DNA from: Pseudarthrobacter sp. MM222
Lineage (GTDB): Bacteria; Actinomycetota; Actinomycetes; Actinomycetales; Micrococcaceae
Assembly: GCF_947090775.1 (NCBI RefSeq)
Contig: NZ_OX352321.1
Location: 3,286,001-3,350,000 of the forward strand
DNA: 64,000 nucleotides
Direction: 5' to 3'
The position numbers were made by a program, and so were the translations under genes. The notes under the pieces were generated by a model. It had not been told where the DNA came from. It worked only from the letters and a program-made list of their open reading frames with translations, and ran no database searches. Below, in pieces: positions 25,791 through 35,193 of the stretch; positions within the stretch are counted from its first letter, which is position 1, and each line of letters begins with the position of its first letter.

Positions 25791-26888
25791 TTACGTCGCG
25801 ACGGTCCGCTGCCACTCGCCGTCCCAGCCCGCCGGACGGAACCCAAGCGCGATGTTAATGGCCAGCATGTGATCGTTTTCGACCGCGTTGAACGTGATCA
25901 CGCGTTCCACGTCCGGGTATTCGGAGCGCAGGCGGCGGAGGTTGAGCAGCTTCACGAGCATGCCGAGCCGGTGCCCGCGATGGGGCCTGGCGACGAGGGT
26001 GTCGTCCTGGTCCGCCAGCCAGGGTTTCGAGGGAGTGAGCTGTAGCACCGAGTAGGCGGCCAGCTTCCCGCTGGGCCGGTGCCGGGCAGCGGCCACGAGG
26101 GACACGATCCCTGCCTTCTTCCACTTGTCCTCGACGTGCCGAACCCGGGCGACGTCCCAGGTTTCCTCGTCATAGCTCAGCTCTCCGGTCGGCGCGTCGG
26201 TGCTCATCCGGGACATCAGGACGGCAAACTCGTCGACGTACCCGTCCGGGCAGGTCCCCGTCCAGCCGAGGAGCTCGTAATCCTCCCCGGCCTTGGCCAC
26301 CGCCTCGCGTTCCAGGCCATCCCAAGTCCCGGCGTGCGCCGGGACATCAAGGACGCTGAAGCGTTCGACCTGCTCGAGGCGATAGCCTGCCGCCAGCGCG
26401 AAGCGGACACCCCGCGCGTCGGCGGGCAGGAATCCGGCTCCGGTGGCCGGCCGGAGCCGGCCGGGACCGTCGACGTCGAAATTGGCGGGATGTTCCGTAA
26501 AGCTCTGCAGGATGGTGCGGCCCTCGGCCGCGGCCAGCTCCTGAGCGTGCTGCAGCAGCGTCCGGCCGATCCCCCGGCCGGTGAATGCATTCAGCACTTG
26601 GACGTGCAAGAGGGCGCTGCGCAGGTTCTCCCGGACTTCGCACCTGATCCACGAACTGCCGACCACCCGCCCTTCCTGGCGCACGAAGAAGACTCGGACC
26701 GTGCGGTAGGCATTGTCCCGCCAGTCCTGAAGCCGGACCGCGGGCGGGGCCGACCGGTCCAGGTTGCCCCAGGTTTCGAGCGTGATGGCATCGCACAGGT
26801 CCCCGACAGCCCGGAAGTCGCCGTCGTCCGGGGAATCAAGCGATGCCGGCAGGGCGAGCTGTTCGATGCGGTACGGCGCTGTGGTCAC
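25791..26888 (-). CDS. Double-domain GNAT acetyltransferase (paralogue of its neighbour)
   Basis: The protein has 365 residues if it starts at the GTG at 26888, which is exactly six bases downstream of TAGGCT; a GTG at 26894 is possible. N- and C-terminal GNAT domains have acetyl-CoA loops AFTGRGIGRTLLQHAQE and RPHRGHRLGMLVKLLNLRRL. It shares with the adjacent 24574-25683 protein the opening YRIEQL and the same layout (RIEQL, E/QTWG, both loops, a final NxxLxxNxxLGF), so the two arose by duplication. The gene lies inside the L7/L12-L1 cluster. Substrate unknown. Confidence 0.8.
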   Translation of the reverse strand: MTTAPYRIEQLALPASLDSPDDGDFRAVGDLCDAITLETWGNLDRSAPPAVRLQDWRDNAYRTVRVFFVRQEGRVVGSSWIRCEVRENLRSALLHVQVLNAFTGRGIGRTLLQHAQELAAAEGRTILQSFTEHPANFDVDGPGRLRPATGAGFLPADARGVRFALAAGYRLEQVERFSVLDVPAHAGTWDGLEREAVAKAGEDYELLGWTGTCPDGYVDEFAVLMSRMSTDAPTGELSYDEETWDVARVRHVEDKWKKAGIVSLVAAARHRPSGKLAAYSVLQLTPSKPWLADQDDTLVARPHRGHRLGMLVKLLNLRRLRSEYPDVERVITFNAVENDHMLAINIALGFRPAGWDGEWQRTVAT

Positions 26889-26894
26889 CGGCAC

Positions 26895-26900
26895 AGCCTA
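26895..26900 (-). promoter_or_regulatory. Leaderless-type -10 of the second GNAT gene
   Basis: TAGGCT on the minus strand, followed by six bases and then GTG at 26888. The mRNA would begin at or within a base or two of the start codon. Confidence 0.55.
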
Positions 26901-26919
26901 ACCGGCGGGCGGAACGCGG

Positions 26920-26953
26920 AAAAGACCGCCCCGCGGTTGCGGGACGGTCTTTT
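26920..26953 (-). terminator. Terminator of rplK-rplA
   Basis: AAAAGACCG-c-CCCGC-ggtt-GCGGG-a-CGGTCTTTT forms a strong hairpin with its own U-tract (TTTT) 20 bases beyond the rplA stop. It can work in both directions. Confidence 0.88.
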
Positions 26954-26972
26954 CAGCTTGGGCTGTCGAGGA

Positions 26973-27680
26973 CTAGACCTCGGTCAGGACCTTGGTGACG
27001 TTGGGGTCAACCGTGATGCCCGGGCCAAACGTGGTGGCGACGGTGGCCTTCTGGATGTAGCGTCCCTTGGAAGCGGACGGCTTGAGGCGAAGGACCTCTT
27101 CCAGCGCTGCTGCGTAGTTCTCCGCCAGCTTGATGGCGTCGAACGAAACCTTGCCAATGATGAAGTGCAGGTTCGAGTGCTTGTCGACGCGGAAATCGAT
27201 CTTGCCACCCTTGATGTCGTTGACGGCCTTGGCGACGTCAGCGGTCACGGTGCCGGTCTTCGGGTTCGGCATCAGGTTACGCGGACCCAGGACCTTACCG
27301 AGGCGGCCAACCTTGCCCATGAGGTCAGGGGTAGCAACGGCGGAATCGAAGTCGGTCCAGCCGGCTGCGATCTTTTCGATCAGGTCATCGGAACCAACGA
27401 AGTCGGCGCCGGCAGCGATTGCTGCTTCGGCCTTGTCGCCCGTTGCGAAGACGAGGACGCGGGCAACCTTACCGGTGCCGTGCGGCAGGTTAACGGTGCC
27501 GCGGACCATCTGGTCAGCCTTACGCGGGTCTACACCCAGGCGGAAAGCAACCTCAACGGTGGCGTCGAACTTGGACGGGTTGGTGTCCTTAGCCAGCGTC
27601 ACTGCCTCGAACGGCGCGTAGAACTTCTCCGCGTCGATCTTGGCTGCGGCTGCCTCATATGCTTTGCTGCGCTTTGCCAT
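26973..27680 (-). CDS. rplA: 50S ribosomal protein L1
   Basis: The 235-residue protein has normal L1 length, with [40 protein letters not shown] and the signature [23 protein letters not shown] (in part). L1 forms the mobile stalk that guides deacylated tRNA out of the E site. It lies 141 bases after rplK and before a terminator. Confidence 0.98.
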   Translation of the reverse strand: MAKRSKAYEAAAAKIDAEKFYAPFEAVTLAKDTNPSKFDATVEVAFRLGVDPRKADQMVRGTVNLPHGTGKVARVLVFATGDKAEAAIAAGADFVGSDDLIEKIAAGWTDFDSAVATPDLMGKVGRLGKVLGPRNLMPNPKTGTVTADVAKAVNDIKGGKIDFRVDKHSNLHFIIGKVSFDAIKLAENYAAALEEVLRLKPSASKGRYIQKATVATTFGPGITVDPNVTKVLTEV

Positions 27681-27821
27681 GCTGCTTATTCTCCTTGTGC
27701 AGTTGTGGTCTGCGGACCGCGCTGGGCCCTGCCACAGTCGGGACTCCGGCGGTTTTATCCGAACCGGATTTCCAACATCTCAAATGATTAGGTGGTGCCG
27801 GTTGCCCGGCGGTGAAGGCTA

Positions 27822-28253
27822 TTAGCCTTCGACAGTGATACCCATGGAACGGGCGGTACCGGCGATGATCTTCGCGGCGCCTTCGAGGCTCGTGGCGTTG
27901 AGGTCTTCCATCTTGGTGGTGGCGATCTCGTTGACCTGGGCCTGCGTCAGCTTGGCAACCTTGACGGTGTGCGGGGTGGGCGAACCCTTGGCGACGCCTG
28001 CAGCCTTCTTGATGAGCTCTGCAGCCGGCGGGGTCTTGGTGATGAACGTGAACGAGCGGTCCTCGTAAACCGTGATCTCAACCGGGATGACGTTGCCGCG
28101 CTGGGATTCCGTCGCAGCGTTGTACGCCTTGCAGAATTCCATGATGTTGACACCGTGCTGGCCAAGCGCAGGACCGATCGGCGGGGCCGGGTTAGCGGCA
28201 CCTGCCTGGATCTGCAGCTTGATGAGGCCGGTGACCTTCTTCTTGGGAGCCAA
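27822..28253 (-). CDS. rplK: 50S ribosomal protein L11
   Basis: The 143-residue protein has the L11 blocks [20 protein letters not shown] and [15 protein letters not shown], and the C-terminal rRNA-binding domain ending [11 protein letters not shown]11 binds the GTPase-associated centre; the proline-rich switch (PAPPIGP), target of thiopeptides, is intact. It follows nusG by about 130 bases. Confidence 0.98.
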
Positions 28254-28383
28254 TGTAGGGTCCTTCTCTCAATTGCGTCCTGGGACACAGGAGCGTGCCT
28301 CAGGTTGGTGGCCGCCATGGCAAGGCGGCCGGCCGCCCCGGGGCCGCTAAGCGGGCAGCCTGGGGCGAATTCTGTGGGGAAAG

Positions 28384-29220
28384 CTAGATCTTGCTGACCT
28401 GGTTGAACGCCAGCGTGACCGGAGTTTCGCGCTCGAAGATGGAAACCAGCACCACGAGGGTCTGGGAATCCACCTTGATCTCGGAGATCGTGGCCGGAAG
28501 GGTCTCGAAGGGACCCTCCTTGACGATGACCGATTCGCCCACCTCGAAGTCGACGTCAACCTGGGCGGCGGCGTGCTTGACGGGCTTGCCCTTCTCGGCC
28601 TGCTCTTCTTCGAAGACCGGGGCGAGCATGGAGAAGACCTCGTCGAGGCGCAGCGGAACCGGGTTGTGGGCGTTGCCTACGAAGCCGGTGACGCCGGGGG
28701 TGTGACGGACGGCGCCCCAGGAGGCGTCGGTCAGGTCCATGCGGACAAGCACGTACCCGGGGATGCGGACGCGGTTGATGACCTTGCGCTGAGCGTTCTT
28801 GATCTCAACGACTTCTTCCATTGGCACCTGGATCTCGAAGATGTAATCTTCCATGTCCAGGGTCTGGATGCGGGTTTCAAGGTTGGCCTTGACGCGGTTT
28901 TCATAGCCGGCGTAGGAGTGGATGACGTACCAGTCACCCTCCTGGCGGCGCAGCTTGGCCTTGAACTCATCGGCCGGGTCCACTTCAGCGGCAGCAGCGG
29001 CGGCCGCGAGAACGTCGCCTGATTCGCCTGCTTCTGCTTCGTCGGCAGCTTCAACGTCGTCAGCGTCGGTGGTTTCGTCGTCGGCTACTGCATCTGCCTC
29101 AGCGGCGGCGTCGGATTCGGGCGCAGCAGACACAGCCTCGGACTCTTCCCCGGCTTCCACCGCGGCGTCCTGGCTCTTATCCAGCTCAGTCTCAGTTACC
29201 TCGAGCTCCTGCTCAGACAC
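28384..29220 (-). CDS. nusG: Transcription termination/antitermination factor NusG with acidic N-terminal extension
   Basis: The protein has 278 residues, against about 180 in E. coli. Residues 1-95 are a Glu/Asp/Ala-rich extension. The NGN domain follows ([20 protein letters not shown], about 107-126, then [19 protein letters not shown]), and the C-terminal KOW domain is [20 protein letters not shown] (about 223-242). NusG binds RNA polymerase and couples it to Rho or S10. It lies between secE and rplK, the standard position. Confidence 0.97.
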   Translation of the reverse strand: MSEQELEVTETELDKSQDAAVEAGEESEAVSAAPESDAAAEADAVADDETTDADDVEAADEAEAGESGDVLAAAAAAAEVDPADEFKAKLRRQEGDWYVIHSYAGYENRVKANLETRIQTLDMEDYIFEIQVPMEEVVEIKNAQRKVINRVRIPGYVLVRMDLTDASWGAVRHTPGVTGFVGNAHNPVPLRLDEVFSMLAPVFEEEQAEKGKPVKHAAAQVDVDFEVGESVIVKEGPFETLPATISEIKVDSQTLVVLVSIFERETPVTLAFNQVSKI

Positions 29221-29334
29221 TTGGTCTCCTGCTTCCTCATTGCCTTACATGCCTATTTAAATGACTCAATTCCGCACACCCCGCGGAAGCACCGGTCTCC
29301 CGGGGATATCCACGCGGTCTGCGGACCGGTCGGG

Positions 29335-29619
29335 TTAGCGGTCCGTGGGGGCCGTGCCGCCGAAGACCCAGCTAACTCCGGTCCCGAAGGCCAGGTCCAG
29401 CAGGGTGACGATGAGCATCATGATGACCACGAACACCAGCACCACAAGTGTGTAGTTGATCAATTCCTTGCGGGTCGGTGCAACGACCTTCTTCAGCTCG
29501 CCGATTACCTGGCGGACGAAGAGCGCAATTCGAGCGAAGAAGCCGGCCTTTTCGGCGTTCTTGGCGGGGCGGCCTTTGGAGCTGCTGGCAGCTGTTTCGG
29601 TCACCTGATCCTCACTCAT
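29335..29619 (-). CDS. secE: Preprotein translocase subunit SecE
   Basis: From the ATG at 29619 (MSEDQVTETAASSSKGRPAK) the protein has 94 residues: a charged cytoplasmic part, the amphipathic helix ARIALFVRQVIGELKKVVAP-TRKEL, and a single membrane helix (about residues 57-79). This is the short, one-span SecE typical of actinobacteria. It stabilises SecY in the SecYEG channel. The gene lies between tRNA-Trp and nusG. Confidence 0.95.
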   Translation of the reverse strand: MSEDQVTETAASSSKGRPAKNAEKAGFFARIALFVRQVIGELKKVVAPTRKELINYTLVVLVFVVIMMLIVTLLDLAFGTGVSWVFGGTAPTDR

Positions 29620-29697
29620 CCTCGCAATGTCGGATACCCGGCTCTGAACTGAACCATGGTTGCTGCGCTTGCTCCGGTTGACCCGGAACAGCTTGCG

Positions 29698-29770
29698 CAG
29701 GGCAGACAGGACTCGAACCTGCAACCTGCGGTTTTGGAGACCGCTGCGCTACCAATTGCGCCACTACCCT
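29698..29770 (-). tRNA. tRNA-Trp (anticodon CCA)
   Basis: The minus strand folds into a complete cloverleaf: acceptor AGGGTAG/CTGCCCT, D stem GCGC/GCGC around AATTGGTA, anticodon stem GCGGT/ACCGC with loop CTCCAAA (anticodon CCA), and T arm GCAGG-TTCGAGT-CCTGT, with G as discriminator. The 3' CCA is not encoded. Its place directly upstream of secE-nusG is common in bacteria. Confidence 0.97.
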
Positions 29771-30057
29771 AGGTGGATCGAAAACCCCAGACTCGCACTT
29801 CCCCAGACTTTCCTGAGGCGCAGACCATCATCGTGTTTTCAACACCGGAGAACCAGTCTACGCAACAACTGCGCCTACGTCGAACCGGGTTCTCCCGGAC
29901 CGCCGCCTCGCAGAGAAAAGGCGCCGCGGAAACCAGCTGACTTACCCGCAGTCACATTTCCGCGCCGGCACTCCGGGCGATCCGCTGAACAGCATAGAGT
30001 AGGTTCCGTCGAATCCCCCAAACAGCCCTCCAGCTGCAAGCGAAGAATGGACCCGCC

Positions 30058-31275
30058 ATGCCTGCCGCCCGCATTTCACAGCGCATCTCCGCGATTGCCG
30101 AATCCGCCACACTGGCCGTCGACGCGAAGGCGAAGGCGCTGAAGGCGGCCGGCCGGCCGGTCATCGGCTTCGGCGCCGGCGAACCGGATTTCCCGACTCC
30201 CGGCTACATCGTGCAGGCCGCCATCGATGCCGCCAGCCAGCCGAAGTACCACCGCTACTCCCCCGCGGGCGGCCTGCCCGAACTGAAGCAGGCCATCGCG
30301 GACAAAACGTTCCGGGATTCCGGCTACAAGGCCGAGGCCGCCCAGGTGCTGGTGACCAACGGTGGCAAGCAAGCCGTGTACAACACCTTCGCAACGCTGC
30401 TGGATCCGGGCGACGAAGTCATCGTCCCCACCCCGTTTTGGACCACCTACCCGGAGGCCATCCGTCTCGCCGGCGGCGTGCCGGTCGAGGTGTTTGCCGG
30501 ACCGGAACAGGAATACTTGGTCACCGTGGAGCAGTTGGACGCCGCCGTCACTGACCGCACCAAGATCCTCCTGTTCGTCTCGCCGTCCAACCCCACCGGT
30601 GCCGTGTATTCACCGGAGCAGGTCAAGGAGATCGGCCAGTGGGCGGCCGCGAAGGGCCTGTGGGTGGTCACCGACGAGATCTATGAGCACCTGACGTACG
30701 ACGGCGTGCCGTTCACCTCGATCGCCACGGCAGTCCCGGAACTGGGCGATAAGGTCGTCATCCTCAACGGCGTCGCCAAGACGTACGCCATGACCGGCTG
30801 GCGGGTGGGCTGGATGATCGGCCCGGCCGACGTCATCAAGGCCGCTACGAACCTGCAGTCCCACGCCACGTCCAACGTCTCGAACATCCCCCAGGTCGCC
30901 GCCATCGCGGCGGTCTCCGGGCCGCTGACCGCGGTGGACGAAATGAAGCTCGCCTTCGACCGCCGGCGCAAGGCAATTGTGGCGGGCCTGAATGCCATTG
31001 AGGGTGTCGAGTGCCCGACGCCGAAGGGTGCGTTCTACGTCTACGCCGACGTCCGCGCGCTGCTGGGCAAGGAGCTCCCTTCCGCGAACGGACCGGTCCG
31101 GCCGGCGACGTCGGCCGAGCTGGCCGCCCTGATTCTGGACGAGGTCGAGGTGGCGGTGGTTCCGGGCGAGGCGTTCGGCCCGTCCGGCTACCTCCGCCTG
31201 TCCTACGCCCTCGGCGACGAGGACCTGGCCACCGGCGTCGCCCGCCTCCAGGACTTCCTCGGCAAGGCCAAGTAG
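30058..31275 (+). CDS. Class I/II pyridoxal-phosphate aminotransferase (aspartate aminotransferase type)
   Basis: The 405-residue protein is a fold-type I aminotransferase. It has [10 protein letters not shown] at the N-terminus, [40 protein letters not shown], and the PLP lysine in [16 protein letters not shown] (Lys near 241). The C-terminal [15 protein letters not shown] includes the substrate carboxylate arginine. This fits aspartate aminotransferase (or an aspartate/prephenate type). The plus strand has CATAGAGT near 29993 as a possible -10. It converges with the response regulator gene across a long palindrome. Confidence 0.9.
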   Translation: MPAARISQRISAIAESATLAVDAKAKALKAAGRPVIGFGAGEPDFPTPGYIVQAAIDAASQPKYHRYSPAGGLPELKQAIADKTFRDSGYKAEAAQVLVTNGGKQAVYNTFATLLDPGDEVIVPTPFWTTYPEAIRLAGGVPVEVFAGPEQEYLVTVEQLDAAVTDRTKILLFVSPSNPTGAVYSPEQVKEIGQWAAAKGLWVVTDEIYEHLTYDGVPFTSIATAVPELGDKVVILNGVAKTYAMTGWRVGWMIGPADVIKAATNLQSHATSNVSNIPQVAAIAAVSGPLTAVDEMKLAFDRRRKAIVAGLNAIEGVECPTPKGAFYVYADVRALLGKELPSANGPVRPATSAELAALILDEVEVAVVPGEAFGPSGYLRLSYALGDEDLATGVARLQDFLGKAK

Positions 31276-31292
31276 TCCCGCTCCAACCCCGT

Positions 31293-31350
31293 TGCGCTGT
31301 CACTTTTGGTCCTTATCCAGCCCCGGATAAGGACCAAAAGTGATAGCGCA
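31293..31350. repeat. 26-bp near-perfect palindrome between convergent genes
   Basis: The arm at 31293-31318 and the arm at 31325-31350 are complementary over 26 positions with one mismatch, around a 6-base loop (AGCCCC). The core is CACTTTTGGTCCTTATCC. It lies 17 bases after the aminotransferase stop and 8 bases from the response regulator stop. It may serve as a bidirectional terminator, but the arm is far longer than needed and the AT-rich core stands out, which suggests a mobile or REP-like palindromic element. Confidence 0.75.
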
Positions 31351-31358
31351 TCTCGGTT

Positions 31359-32033
31359 TTAGAGCAGGCGCCGCTCGGCGGCCCAGCGGGTCAGTTCGTG
31401 CCGGCTGGAGAGCTGGAGTTTGCGCAGCACCGCCGAAACGTGGGTTTCAACCGTCTTGATTGAGATGAACAACTCCTTGGCGACTTCCTTGTAGCTGTAG
31501 CCGCGGGCGATCAGCCGCATCACCTCGAGCTCCCGGGCGGAGAGCCGGTCCAGTTCGTCGTCGGCGATGTCCGCCGGCGCCGTGCCGAAGGCATCCAGCA
31601 CAAACCCCGCCAGCCGGGGCGAAAACACCGCGTCGCCCCCGGCCACGCGCCGCACGGCGTCGGAAATTTCCGCTCCTGAGATCGTCTTGGTGACGTAGCC
31701 GCGCGCGCCGGCCCGGATGACCGAGACGACGTCCTCCGCCGCGTCCGAGACGCTCAGGGCGAGGAACCGCGTGGTCGCCAACAGCGGGATGGAACCGGCA
31801 ATCACCTCGCGCCCGCCGCCGCCGAGTCCGCCTGGCAGATGGACGTCCAGCAGCACGACGTCGGGGCGGACCGCCGCGATGACCGCAACGGCTTCTTCGA
31901 CCGTTCCGGCTTCGCCCGCAACGAGAATGGCCGGATCCAGGTCCGCCTTGAGGCCGGACCGGAAAATCGCGTGGTCATCGACAATCACGACGCGGATCGC
32001 CCGCGCCGTGTTTCCTGTATCTGCGTTGCTCAC
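31359..32033 (-). CDS. NarL/LuxR-family response regulator
   Basis: The 224-residue protein has a receiver domain (VVIVDDHAIFRSGLK; phosphorylated Asp near 63 in VVLLDVHLPGG; Lys in GYVTKTISG) and a C-terminal LuxR HTH (LSARELEVMRLIARGYSYKE, about 161-180). It overlaps the kinase gene upstream by 4 bases (ATGA), so the two are a translationally coupled two-component system. It probably regulates the PspC genes across the divergent promoter region. Confidence 0.92.
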   Translation of the reverse strand: MSNADTGNTARAIRVVIVDDHAIFRSGLKADLDPAILVAGEAGTVEEAVAVIAAVRPDVVLLDVHLPGGLGGGGREVIAGSIPLLATTRFLALSVSDAAEDVVSVIRAGARGYVTKTISGAEISDAVRRVAGGDAVFSPRLAGFVLDAFGTAPADIADDELDRLSARELEVMRLIARGYSYKEVAKELFISIKTVETHVSAVLRKLQLSSRHELTRWAAERRLL

Positions 32034-33439
32034 AGTCTTACCTCTCCGTTGTCGGCGGCACCCGTAGCGGCCGCGGGGCTGGCGGCCAGCGGCAGCCTGA
32101 GCCGCACTTCGGTGCCGTCCGGGCTGCTGATGATGGCGGCCGTGCCGCCGTGCCTGTTCATCCGTCCGATAATCGATTCGCGGACACCGAGCCGGTCCGC
32201 GGAGACTGAGTCCGGATCGAACCCGGGTCCGCGGTCCTTCACGAACACCTCCGCGGCGCCGTCAGTGACTTCCAGGTAGACGGACACGGCGCTGCCGCCG
32301 TGGCGGGCGGCATTCAACATCGCCTCACGGGCAGCCTGGACCAGGGCCTCGTGCCGTTCCGCCATGCCGCAGTCCCCCACGCTGACGACCTCGACGGCCT
32401 GGCCCAGCGCATCTTCCACTTCCGCCGCGGCCGCCTTGATGCCTTCCGAGAGCTGCCCGGCCTCCTTGCCCGGGTCCCGGTACAGCCAGCCCCGCAGCTC
32501 GCGTTCCTGCGCGCGGGCCAGCCGGACGACGTCGTGCTCGTTGCCCGCGCGCCGCTGGATCAGGGCCAGCGTCTGGAGGACGGAGTCGTGCAGATGGGCG
32601 GCGATCTCGGCGCGCTCGGTGGCGCGGACGCGGCCGGACCGCTCCGCCTCCAGGTCTCGCCAGAACTTAAGCCCCCACGGCAGCAGCACCAGGGCCACGC
32701 CGCCGAGCACCGCCACGGAGGCCAGCAGCGCGAGCCAGGTCTGCTCCCACGATCCGGAGCCGGACACCATCACCAGCACGCCGGCAACCACAAGCGCCAG
32801 GCCGGCCGCGAGCCGGGCCCAACCACCGGCCTGGTCGGCCTTGGTCTTGTCGAGGAGGCCCGCCCGCCGGGTTTCGTCCAACTGCATCCACGCGATCGCG
32901 GCGCCACCCAGGATGGCGGCCACCGGAATAAGGGTCCCCAGCGGCACGTCAAAGCCGAGCATCCTGGCGATCAGGATTCCCGCGGCCAGCAGCAGTCCGG
33001 ACCCCAGCAGGATCTCCTTGCCGTACGGCATACTCTTGACCCTGCTCGGCCAGGACTCCGTGGCCGCGACGGCCGGCCCTTGGGGCGTTGCGTCGGGCGC
33101 GGGAACGTTCGCCACGCTGGAGTCCGCAGCTGCGGGACCCTGGTAGCCGCCCGGGTACTGACCCGCGTCGGGGCCGGCAAACGGTGCGCTTACCGCCGGG
33201 GCAATGGGCGACGCCGGCCGGCGGGCATTGCGCCTGGCGCTCTCGTCGGCAGTGGGCACCATGATCCAGAGCCAGGCGTAGAAAGCGACGCCGGCGCCGC
33301 CGGCGAGCGCCGCCACTGCCATTCCAATCCGTACCATCCGCACCGGCCAGCCCAGGTGGCGGGCGAGACCGGCGCAGACGCCGGCAATCACGCGGTCGCC
33401 GCCACGGACCAGCGGCGGGCGGGAAACGGCGGTTGTCAT
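32030..33439 (-). CDS. PspC-domain sensor histidine kinase
   Basis: The 469-residue protein begins with a PspC domain (PLVRGGDRVIAGVCAGLARHL, about 8-28, and the following membrane helix AGVAFYAWLWIMVPT). A linker and several membrane segments follow (about 145-255), then a HisKA_3 domain with phospho-acceptor His in IAAHLHDSVLQTL (about 282) and an HATPase domain (EAMLNAARHGG, DRGPGFDPDSV). PspC fusion suggests sensing of envelope or membrane stress. Transcription is away from the PspC operon at 33564. TTGGAT lies six bases before the ATG, close to but not matching the leaderless pattern seen elsewhere. Confidence 0.9.
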   Translation of the reverse strand: MTTAVSRPPLVRGGDRVIAGVCAGLARHLGWPVRMVRIGMAVAALAGGAGVAFYAWLWIMVPTADESARRNARRPASPIAPAVSAPFAGPDAGQYPGGYQGPAAADSSVANVPAPDATPQGPAVAATESWPSRVKSMPYGKEILLGSGLLLAAGILIARMLGFDVPLGTLIPVAAILGGAAIAWMQLDETRRAGLLDKTKADQAGGWARLAAGLALVVAGVLVMVSGSGSWEQTWLALLASVAVLGGVALVLLPWGLKFWRDLEAERSGRVRATERAEIAAHLHDSVLQTLALIQRRAGNEHDVVRLARAQERELRGWLYRDPGKEAGQLSEGIKAAAAEVEDALGQAVEVVSVGDCGMAERHEALVQAAREAMLNAARHGGSAVSVYLEVTDGAAEVFVKDRGPGFDPDSVSADRLGVRESIIGRMNRHGGTAAIISSPDGTEVRLRLPLAASPAAATGAADNGEVRL

Positions 33440-33563
33440 GAATCAATCCAAGCATGGATCAGGGTCCCCCGGACCCGTTTTCGGCCCGAACCCGGGCTGA
33501 CTCAGGGACAGTTCAGGGTGTTCCCCAGTAGAGCGCCGCGGCCGGGACCGGGAGGATCGAAGT

Positions 33564-35192
33564 ATGAATCCGCACACCCCGCACCCCGATGAAAGCCAGG
33601 ACCCGTCCCGCCCCGCAGCAGGCACTGGTCCGTCCGCAGCCTCTCCCGCCGACTCCGAGACGCCGGCCAGTGTTCCGGGCGGCACGTCGCCCACCGTTCC
33701 GCTGAAGGTTCCGGGCGGCACGTCGCCCACCGTCCCGCTGGACGTTCCGGCCGATTCCGACGAGCCGGGCTGGTCCGGAACGCTTCCCCCGCCTCCACCT
33801 CCGCCTCCGCCGTACTACGGCGCCACGCCTCCCTATGGCGAGACGCCGCCCCCGCACGGTGCCCAGTCGCAGTCATTTTTCGACTGGGTAAGGAGCCAGG
33901 GAATCTACCGAGGACGCGACCGGTGGGTCGGCGGCGTTGCCAGCGGCATCGCGCAGCGGCTGGGCGTTGACCCGCTGATCGTCCGCGGCATCTTCATTGT
34001 CCTGGCCATTTTCGCCGGAGTCGGCGTACTCCTGTACGGCCTCGCCTGGGCGCTGCTGCCTGAACCCGACGGACGGATCCACGTGCAGGAGGCTGCCGCA
34101 GGCCGGTGGAGCGGCGGGATGACCGGCGCACTGATCACCACCCTGATCGGCCTGCCCGGCCTGGGCAGCGGCGTTTGGGGCTGGGACCGGCACGGCTTCG
34201 GCGGTTTCATCTGGACCGTCTTCTGGCTGGGCGGCATCGGCTACCTCGTCTACTACCTGATCCGACGCAATCGAACCCCGAACGGAGCCCCACTCATGTC
34301 CGCGCACGCCCACCCCGGCGGCCCGACGAATTTTGCAGACCCGGCCGGGCCGGCAGGCCCGGGCCAGGCATCTGCAGCCAACACGGCCTCTTTCGCCACC
34401 CCCTCCTCCGGGAGCACCTCTTATGGGAGCAGCTCATACGGCAGCACCTCGTATGGCGGCACCGTGGCCGGTCCGGCCTGGGGCGGGCCTCCGCCAGCCG
34501 GCCCCACGCCCCCGCCCGGTAACGGCTACCGTCCCGGCGGCCCCGTTCCTCCCGCTAAGCCCCGCAACCTTGGCCCCGGCGCCCCCGCCGTGGCTGTTAC
34601 CGCAGGGCTTGCGCTCCTCGTCGGCGGCGGGATCAAGGCCCTCGACGCCGCCAACGTGATCGACCTCGGCGACTCGAGCAACGCCGTCGTGTGGGCCAGC
34701 GGGGCAGCAGTCCTGGGCCTCGGGATCCTCTTCGCCGGCCTCCGGGGCCGCACCTCGGGCATCCTCGGGTTCTTCGCGGTGGTGGCCCTGATCATCGGGG
34801 CAGTCTTCAACGTGGTCCCGAACGGCGACAGATTCCGCTTCCAGGACGCCGACTGGTCCCCGGCCAGCATCGAGCAGGCCCGGAACGGGTTTGAGATCAC
34901 CGGCGGCAGGGGGACCGTCGACCTCACCAAGCTGGCACTCAACCCGCCGCTCGGCACCGACGTCGTGGTCCCCATCGACGTCACGGCGAGCAACGTGACC
35001 GTGGTCATCCCGCAGACCGTGCCCGTGCAGATCCAGGCGGATATGACCATGGGAAACCTGAACGAGGGCGGCCGCAGCCACGGCGGCATGACAACCCAGC
35101 AAAACGACTACAACACGGGACAGCCCGGCGCTCGGCTGATCCTCAGGATCTCCGGCACCGTCAGCAACGTGACGATCCAGGAAGGAAACTGA
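33564..35192 (+). CDS. PspC-domain membrane protein with repetitive cytoplasmic segments
   Basis: The protein has 542 residues. Residues 1-110 are Pro/Ser/Thr-rich and include a tandem 12-residue repeat and polyproline. A PspC domain follows at about 112-175 (GRDRWVGGVASGIAQRLGVD, then YGLAWALLPEPDGRIHV). After two more membrane helices there is a Ser/Gly/Tyr repeat (GSTSYGSSSYGSTSYGG, about 282-298), a Pro-rich stretch, further helices (about 340-430), and a C-terminal extracytoplasmic domain (about 440-542) similar to the LiaF/DUF-type domain that often follows such helices. Ribosome binding site GGGAGGA. First gene of a three-gene operon. Confidence 0.82.
   Translation: MNPHTPHPDESQDPSRPAAGTGPSAASPADSETPASVPGGTSPTVPLKVPGGTSPTVPLDVPADSDEPGWSGTLPPPPPPPPPYYGATPPYGETPPPHGAQSQSFFDWVRSQGIYRGRDRWVGGVASGIAQRLGVDPLIVRGIFIVLAIFAGVGVLLYGLAWALLPEPDGRIHVQEAAAGRWSGGMTGALITTLIGLPGLGSGVWGWDRHGFGGFIWTVFWLGGIGYLVYYLIRRNRTPNGAPLMSAHAHPGGPTNFADPAGPAGPGQASAANTASFATPSSGSTSYGSSSYGSTSYGGTVAGPAWGGPPPAGPTPPPGNGYRPGGPVPPAKPRNLGPGAPAVAVTAGLALLVGGGIKALDAANVIDLGDSSNAVVWASGAAVLGLGILFAGLRGRTSGILGFFAVVALIIGAVFNVVPNGDRFRFQDADWSPASIEQARNGFEITGGRGTVDLTKLALNPPLGTDVVVPIDVTASNVTVVIPQTVPVQIQADMTMGNLNEGGRSHGGMTTQQNDYNTGQPGARLILRISGTVSNVTIQEGN
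33672..33750 (+). repeat. 36-base tandem repeat inside the PspC gene
   Basis: Two 36-base units (33672-33707 and 33708-33743) differ at few positions and are followed by the first 7 bases of a third. They encode VPGGTSPTVPLK/D twice. The repeat keeps the frame, so the copy number could vary without breaking the protein. Confidence 0.85.
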
Positions 35193-35193
35193 C

